Below, in pieces: positions 23,344 to 23,440 of a stretch of 23,440 nucleotides of DNA. Numbering within the stretch: the first letter of the stretch is position 1; each line of letters starts with the position of its first letter. Under the pieces are notes generated by a model. That model saw only the letters and a program-made list of their open reading frames with translations. It had not been told where the DNA came from and did not search any database. Made by a program: the position numbers and the translations under genes. The stretch is taken from positions 1 through 23,440 of the forward strand of contig CAZNJD010000040.1 of NCBI GenBank assembly GCA_964573285.1, given 5' to 3'. The stretch is from UBA1140 sp964573285. GTDB lineage: Bacteria > Campylobacterota > Campylobacteria > Campylobacterales > Sulfurovaceae.

Positions 23344-23440
23344 TTAAATTGTTGTCTCACCAAAGAGTGTTGCAACGACCCCTATTATTGGGAAGAGCAA
23401 AATGCTAGAGCAGGTTAGTTGCCTGACACAAAAAACTATT
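23344..23440 (+). ncRNA. Possible structured RNA or 5' leader (partial)
   Basis: Sequence downstream of the promoter at 23332 is more G/C rich than other gaps here and has nested complementarity: TTGTTG (about 23349-23354) with CAACGA, CCC with GGG across an ATTATT loop region, and CAGG-N7-CCTG near 23411-23425. An ATG at 23402 opens a frame for 13 codons to the window end with a weak GGGAAGAG upstream. The frame matches nothing I recognise. It could be a small RNA, a riboswitch-like leader or an untranslated region; no named RNA family is assigned. Confidence 0.25.

Overview
The window looks like a chromosome segment from a Campylobacterota bacterium, probably a Sulfurovum- or Sulfurimonas-like lineage. 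Reasons are the low-GC coding sequence, the family-level resemblance of EF-G, S12, S7 and SecDF, the linkage lnt | yajC-secD-secF ... leuS known from Campylobacter, and core promoters with a strong -10 but no clear -35. The genus assignment is inference. I saw no tRNA, rRNA, CRISPR array, intact insertion sequence or attachment site.

Left end (1-1880) is an accessory patch. It holds the tail of a PD-(D/E)XK nuclease-type gene, a stretch that may be a decayed gene, a Fic AMP-transferase gene with two palindromes over its promoter, and a truncated PIN-type toxin tail. Two 35-bp imperfect direct repeats lie on either side of the fic unit, and the second abuts the broken toxin tail. This looks like a small recombination or insertion scar.

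1882-4464 encodes a two-gene surface module read leftward. The upstream gene makes a large secreted protein (LamG-like, CshA-type and SdrD_B-type domains, a six-copy Pro-Gln-Ser-Thr repeat and an IPTL-CTERM-like C-terminal sorting signal). The downstream gene makes a small outer-membrane beta-barrel with a Pro/Glu-rich periplasmic stretch.

4696-7886 is the str operon read leftward (rpsL-rpsG-fusA) from an extended -10 promoter; rpsL most likely starts at a TTG. Upstream of it on the same strand is a tight run leuA - namZ-like muramidase - amidase - nrdB (12301 down to 7949), preceded by lnt. It mixes leucine synthesis, peptidoglycan turnover and deoxynucleotide synthesis.

At 13733/13745 lnt and yajC diverge with only 11 bp between start codons. 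Rightward, yajC-secD-secF encode the Sec accessory complex, and mltB (lipoprotein lytic transglycosylase) converges on it. leuS and a large Suv3-type helicase with a C-terminal zinc ribbon then form a rightward pair. The last 100 bases have a good -10 element followed by sequence that could be a structured RNA or a leader, cut by the window edge.

The points I would check first are the Fic promoter palindromes and flanking repeats, the sorting-signal surface module, the unusual E-x3-H metal-ligand spacing in NrdB, the Suv3-like helicase, and the possible RNA at the right edge.
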